Assembly: GCA_002418185.1 (NCBI GenBank)
Contig: DIDN01000150.1
Location: 1 to 31,858 of the forward strand
DNA from: Deltaproteobacteria bacterium UBA5799
Lineage (GTDB): Bacteria; Desulfobacterota; GWC2-55-46
DNA: 31,858 nt
Reading direction: 5' to 3'
Part shown: positions 29,332-31,858 of the stretch, one piece after another
Position numbering within the stretch: the first letter of the stretch is position 1
Layout: the number at the start of each line of letters is the position of its first letter
Program-made: the position numbers and the translations under genes
The notes under the pieces: model-generated
Database searches by the model: none
Told to the model about the DNA's origin: nothing
What the model saw: only the letters and a program-made list of their open reading frames with translations

Positions 29332-30906
29332 ATGAAGCCCATGCGCGCGCTAATGAGAAGGTATGAAGGCCCGGTGGACGCCTGCATAGTCGGGGCCGGA
29401 GCAGCCGGGGCAGTGCTCGCAAAGGAGCTATCCGAGGGCGGATCGAAGGTCGTCGTCATAGAGGCAGGCCCGTGGCTCGATACAAGGGAGGACTTCGTAA
29501 ACGACGAGCTCACCATGCTCGACGGACGCATGGACTGGGACGACCTGAGGATAACGGCAGGCAGCGACCCCGTACCGATGGGGAGAAATAATACCGGAAG
29601 GGCCGTGGGGGGGAGCACTGTCCATTATACAGCCGCCGCGCTCAGGCTCCACGAGGACGACTTCGAGCTCAAGTCCCGCGAGGGCCTGGCAGACGACTGG
29701 CCGATAAAGTACCGGGAGCTCGCCCCGTATTACGACAGGGTGGAGAAATACCTGGGCGTATCCGGGCCCAGGCGCTTCCCCTGGCCTCCTTACCACGGGC
29801 CGTTCCCGTACCCGGAGCTCCCCTGGAGCGCGAGGGACCAGCACCTCGCGCGCGGCATGATAAGGCTCGGGCTTACGCCCGCAAAGGCGCCGCACGCCAT
29901 CATAACAGGCTCGAAGGACGGCAGGTCGCCCTGCATGATGTACGGCTTCTGCACGAACGGCTGCAAATCCGACGCGAAGTCGAGCACACTCGTGACCTAC
30001 ATACCGGACGCCGTCAGGGCAGGCGCCGAGATACGCGAGGAGTGCTTCGCGGTAAAGGTGAACACCAGGCGGGACGGCCTCGCAAAATCCGTGACCTATC
30101 TACACGGGGGAAAGGAATACGAGCAGGAGGCCGGGATAATAATACTTTCGTGCTATGCGGTAGAGTCGCCGAGGCTGCTTCTCAACTCGGCCCCCGGAGG
30201 GCTCGCCAATTCGAGCGGCATGGTGGGACGGAACTTCATGGTCCACCTCGGGGACAACGTCATCGGGCGCTTCGATGAGCCGGTGGACAACTGGGTCACC
30301 CCGCCTGTCGGCATAATGAACCAGGACCGCTACGGCACCGTAAAGGGCAGGGACTTCGTCCGCGGCTATACCCTCGAGGCATACAACATGTTCCCCATAG
30401 AGTTCTACACGAGCTTCGTGGAAGGGAACCCGCACCTCTGGGGCAAGAGGCTCATGGACTTCATAGACTCGTACCAGTACCGGACGATGTTGGGAAACGT
30501 CGGTGAGGTCCTGCCGAGCGAGGACAATTACGTGGAGCTGGCAGCCGAGACCGACCGGCACGGCGTGCCTGTTGCGAAGGTGGTCTTTTCAAGGGACGAG
30601 AACACGAGGAAGCTTTCAAAGGACTCGATGGACCTCTGCGAGGAGATACTTAAGGCAGCCGGGGCCGGGGACATAATGCGGCAGGAGTCGACCATACACG
30701 TCCTCGGCACGTGCAGGATGGGCGACGACCCATCGAGGTCCGTTGTGGACAGGTGGTGCCGCTCGCACGACATCCCGAACCTCTTCGTATGCGACGGGAG
30801 CGTCTTCGTGACCGGCGGCGGCGTTAACCCGAGCCTTACGATAGAGGCCCTCGCAACGAGGACCGCCGAGCACATACTGGATTACGGCGGGACGAGGGCC
30901 GCCTGA
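29332..30906 (+). CDS. GMC-family FAD-dependent dehydrogenase
   Basis: The predicted protein has 524 residues. The FAD-binding motif VGAGAAGAVLAKEL is at 20-33, followed by GRAVGGSTVHYTA at 89-101. The C-terminal catalytic motifs are HVLGTCRMGDDP (His456) and GGGVNPSLT (Asn499). Cysteines at 201, 207 and 211 (SPCMMYGFCTNGC) lie where the FAD-glucose dehydrogenases of the Burkholderia type bind a 3Fe-4S cluster. The partner subunit 3 gene is 10 nt upstream, so this is probably the catalytic subunit of an alcohol, sugar or sugar-acid dehydrogenase. There is no signal peptide. The ATG at 29332 has GAGGG upstream; an earlier ATG at 29269 overlaps the previous gene. The substrate is unknown. Confidence 0.9.
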   Translation: MKPMRALMRRYEGPVDACIVGAGAAGAVLAKELSEGGSKVVVIEAGPWLDTREDFVNDELTMLDGRMDWDDLRITAGSDPVPMGRNNTGRAVGGSTVHYTAAALRLHEDDFELKSREGLADDWPIKYRELAPYYDRVEKYLGVSGPRRFPWPPYHGPFPYPELPWSARDQHLARGMIRLGLTPAKAPHAIITGSKDGRSPCMMYGFCTNGCKSDAKSSTLVTYIPDAVRAGAEIREECFAVKVNTRRDGLAKSVTYLHGGKEYEQEAGIIILSCYAVESPRLLLNSAPGGLANSSGMVGRNFMVHLGDNVIGRFDEPVDNWVTPPVGIMNQDRYGTVKGRDFVRGYTLEAYNMFPIEFYTSFVEGNPHLWGKRLMDFIDSYQYRTMLGNVGEVLPSEDNYVELAAETDRHGVPVAKVVFSRDENTRKLSKDSMDLCEEILKAAGAGDIMRQESTIHVLGTCRMGDDPSRSVVDRWCRSHDIPNLFVCDGSVFVTGGGVNPSLTIEALATRTAEHILDYGGTRAA

Positions 30907-30918
30907 AAGAGAAGGGCC

Positions 30919-31858
30919 TCACCTTTCCATGCGCCTTATCCTCGAGCCGTCCTCGACCGCTTCGTCGGGCTGCACCACGACCTCTTCGCCTTCGGAGAGG
31001 CCCGAGAGCACCTCGGCCGTGAAGCCGTTCCTGTGGCCTGTTACGACACTCCGCTCCCTTGCCCTTCCGTTGTCGACAACGAAGACCGCGTCCCGGTCGC
31101 CGGACCTGAAAAGCGCGCCGACCGGCACCTTGAGGACGTCCTCGTCCTCCCAGACCACGAAACTCGCCTCCACCCTGTAGCCGTCCCCGAGCCTCTGCCA
31201 GGTCTCGGCAGGGGAGAGGATATCCACGGTCACGAAGACCCTCTGCTCCTCCACCCCGAGGCTCGATACCTTGGTAAAGGCCGAAGGCTCGACCACCCGC
31301 ACACTTCCCTCAAGAGGCACACCACCTCCCCACCTCTCTATTACTACCGGAGTCCCGGGCCGGAGAAGGACCGCATCCGAGGAAAGCACCTCTGCGCGTA
31401 TCTCGAGGGCGGCGGTGTTGCCGATCTCCAGGAGCGGCTCCCCTGCCCTCACGGCCCCTTCGCTCTCGCGGTGGAGCCTGAGCACGCGTCCGTCGACCGG
31501 GCTTCTGACCTCGACCGTCCTTCCGGCTCCGGAATCCTCGCCCTCGCCCGCCGGTATGAGGGCGGAGCGCGCCCTCTGGAGCTCGGAGCGGGCGGCGTTC
31601 ACGTTCGCCTCGGCTGAGTTAAGGACAGCCTCGGCCTGCCTGGCCGCGGCCTCGACGCGGTCCATCTCGCTCCTGGGTACGTGCCCGCCCTTGAAGAGCT
31701 CCCTGGTCCTTGAAAGGGTCTCCCTTGCGTATACGGCCTCGGCGCGCCTCGCGTCCGCAATCTCCCTCGCGGCGCGTAAAGATGCCTCGGCTGCCGAGGC
31801 CGCGGCTTCGGCAGCCGCCCTGCTCCTCGGGTCGAGCGGCTCGGTCCGGAAGGGCTCT
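30919..31858 (-). CDS. RND-type periplasmic adaptor (HlyD/MFP family), N-terminus outside the window
   Basis: The frame runs from its stop at 30919 to the window edge, so the first part of the gene, including the signal or lipoprotein peptide, is missing. The visible 313 residues comprise an Ala/Arg/Glu-rich alpha-helical hairpin (ETLSRTRELFKGGHVPRSEMD), the lipoyl half VRSPVDGRVLRLHRESEGAVRAGEPLLEIG, a beta-barrel domain (LEIRAEVLSSDAVLLRPGTPV) and the membrane-proximal domain (VPVGALFRSGDRDAVFVVDNG, GLSEGEEVVVQP). These adaptors link an inner-membrane pump or an ABC transporter to an outer-membrane channel. An internal ATG at 31665 is not the real start. It converges with the GMC gene across 12 nt. 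Confidence 0.9.
   Translation of the reverse strand, partial: EPFRTEPLDPRSRAAAEAAASAAEASLRAAREIADARRAEAVYARETLSRTRELFKGGHVPRSEMDRVEAAARQAEAVLNSAEANVNAARSELQRARSALIPAGEGEDSGAGRTVEVRSPVDGRVLRLHRESEGAVRAGEPLLEIGNTAALEIRAEVLSSDAVLLRPGTPVVIERWGGGVPLEGSVRVVEPSAFTKVSSLGVEEQRVFVTVDILSPAETWQRLGDGYRVEASFVVWEDEDVLKVPVGALFRSGDRDAVFVVDNGRARERSVVTGHRNGFTAEVLSGLSEGEEVVVQPDEAVEDGSRIRRMER

Noticed and set aside
1..31858. Search for CRISPR arrays, prophage, transposase, toxin-antitoxin or defence genes, tRNA and rRNA
   Set aside because: No direct-repeat arrays, cloverleaf sequences or such protein families were seen; the window is mostly ordinary metabolic chromosome.

Overview
The window is a gene-dense, GC-rich stretch of bacterial chromosome with no gene-free gap over about 240 bases. 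I see no tRNA, rRNA, CRISPR, prophage or transposase gene. The host is Gram-negative: it has LapA/LapB-type lipopolysaccharide control, an MtrB-type outer-membrane barrel and an RND/HlyD-type adaptor. The order nadD-rsfS-rlmH-(lapAB)-gpmI, the multihaem cytochromes and the BirA-controlled biotin operon suggest an anaerobic, metal- or electrode-respiring lineage of the Desulfobacterota/Nitrospirota kind. That taxonomic placement is inference.

Layout. (1) 1-1410, minus strand: three tandem paralogues of a small exported protein of unknown function, with a strong promoter upstream and a terminator hairpin inside the cluster. (2) 1638-3557, plus: an RNA-ligase operon, rtcB and archease, followed by a 125-bp palindromic MITE-like repeat, a small zinc-ribbon gene (minus) and a small DUF3553-like gene with a textbook terminator. 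(3) 4378-8994, minus: the housekeeping operon nadD-rsfS-rlmH-lapA/lapB fusion-gpmI, in which three of five genes appear to use TTG or CTG starts. (4) 9197-11233, plus: rarA, a perfect CRP/FNR-type palindrome, and a double-ACT GcvR-like gene. (5) 11302-17201, plus: a complete late biotin operon bioB-F-H-C-A-D behind a BirA-type operator that overlaps the -35 box. (6) 17220-19154, minus: aconitase, whose terminator lies inside the convergent bioD reading frame. (7) 19393-24832, minus: an extracellular-electron-transfer operon of MtrA-type decahaem cytochrome, MtrB-type porin, a c554-like tetrahaem cytochrome and a methyl-accepting chemoreceptor. (8) 24998-30906, plus: DUF2267 protein, D-2-hydroxyacid dehydrogenase, GH15 glycosidase, a four-helix membrane protein, a gluconate-dehydrogenase-subunit-3-like protein and a GMC flavoprotein. 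(9) 30919-31858, minus: the C-terminal part of an RND-type periplasmic adaptor that runs off the window.

The most interesting region is the mtrA-mtrB-cytochrome-chemoreceptor operon. The chemoreceptor has a cysteine/histidine motif (CX5CH) in its periplasmic domain where related sensors carry a CXXCH haem site, and the tetrahaem cytochrome has a shortened CXCH motif. This suggests that electron export and redox taxis are encoded together. Other points worth checking are the LapA-LapB fusion, the aconitase terminator inside bioD, the BirA operator with a 13-nt spacer and the family of three exported paralogues.
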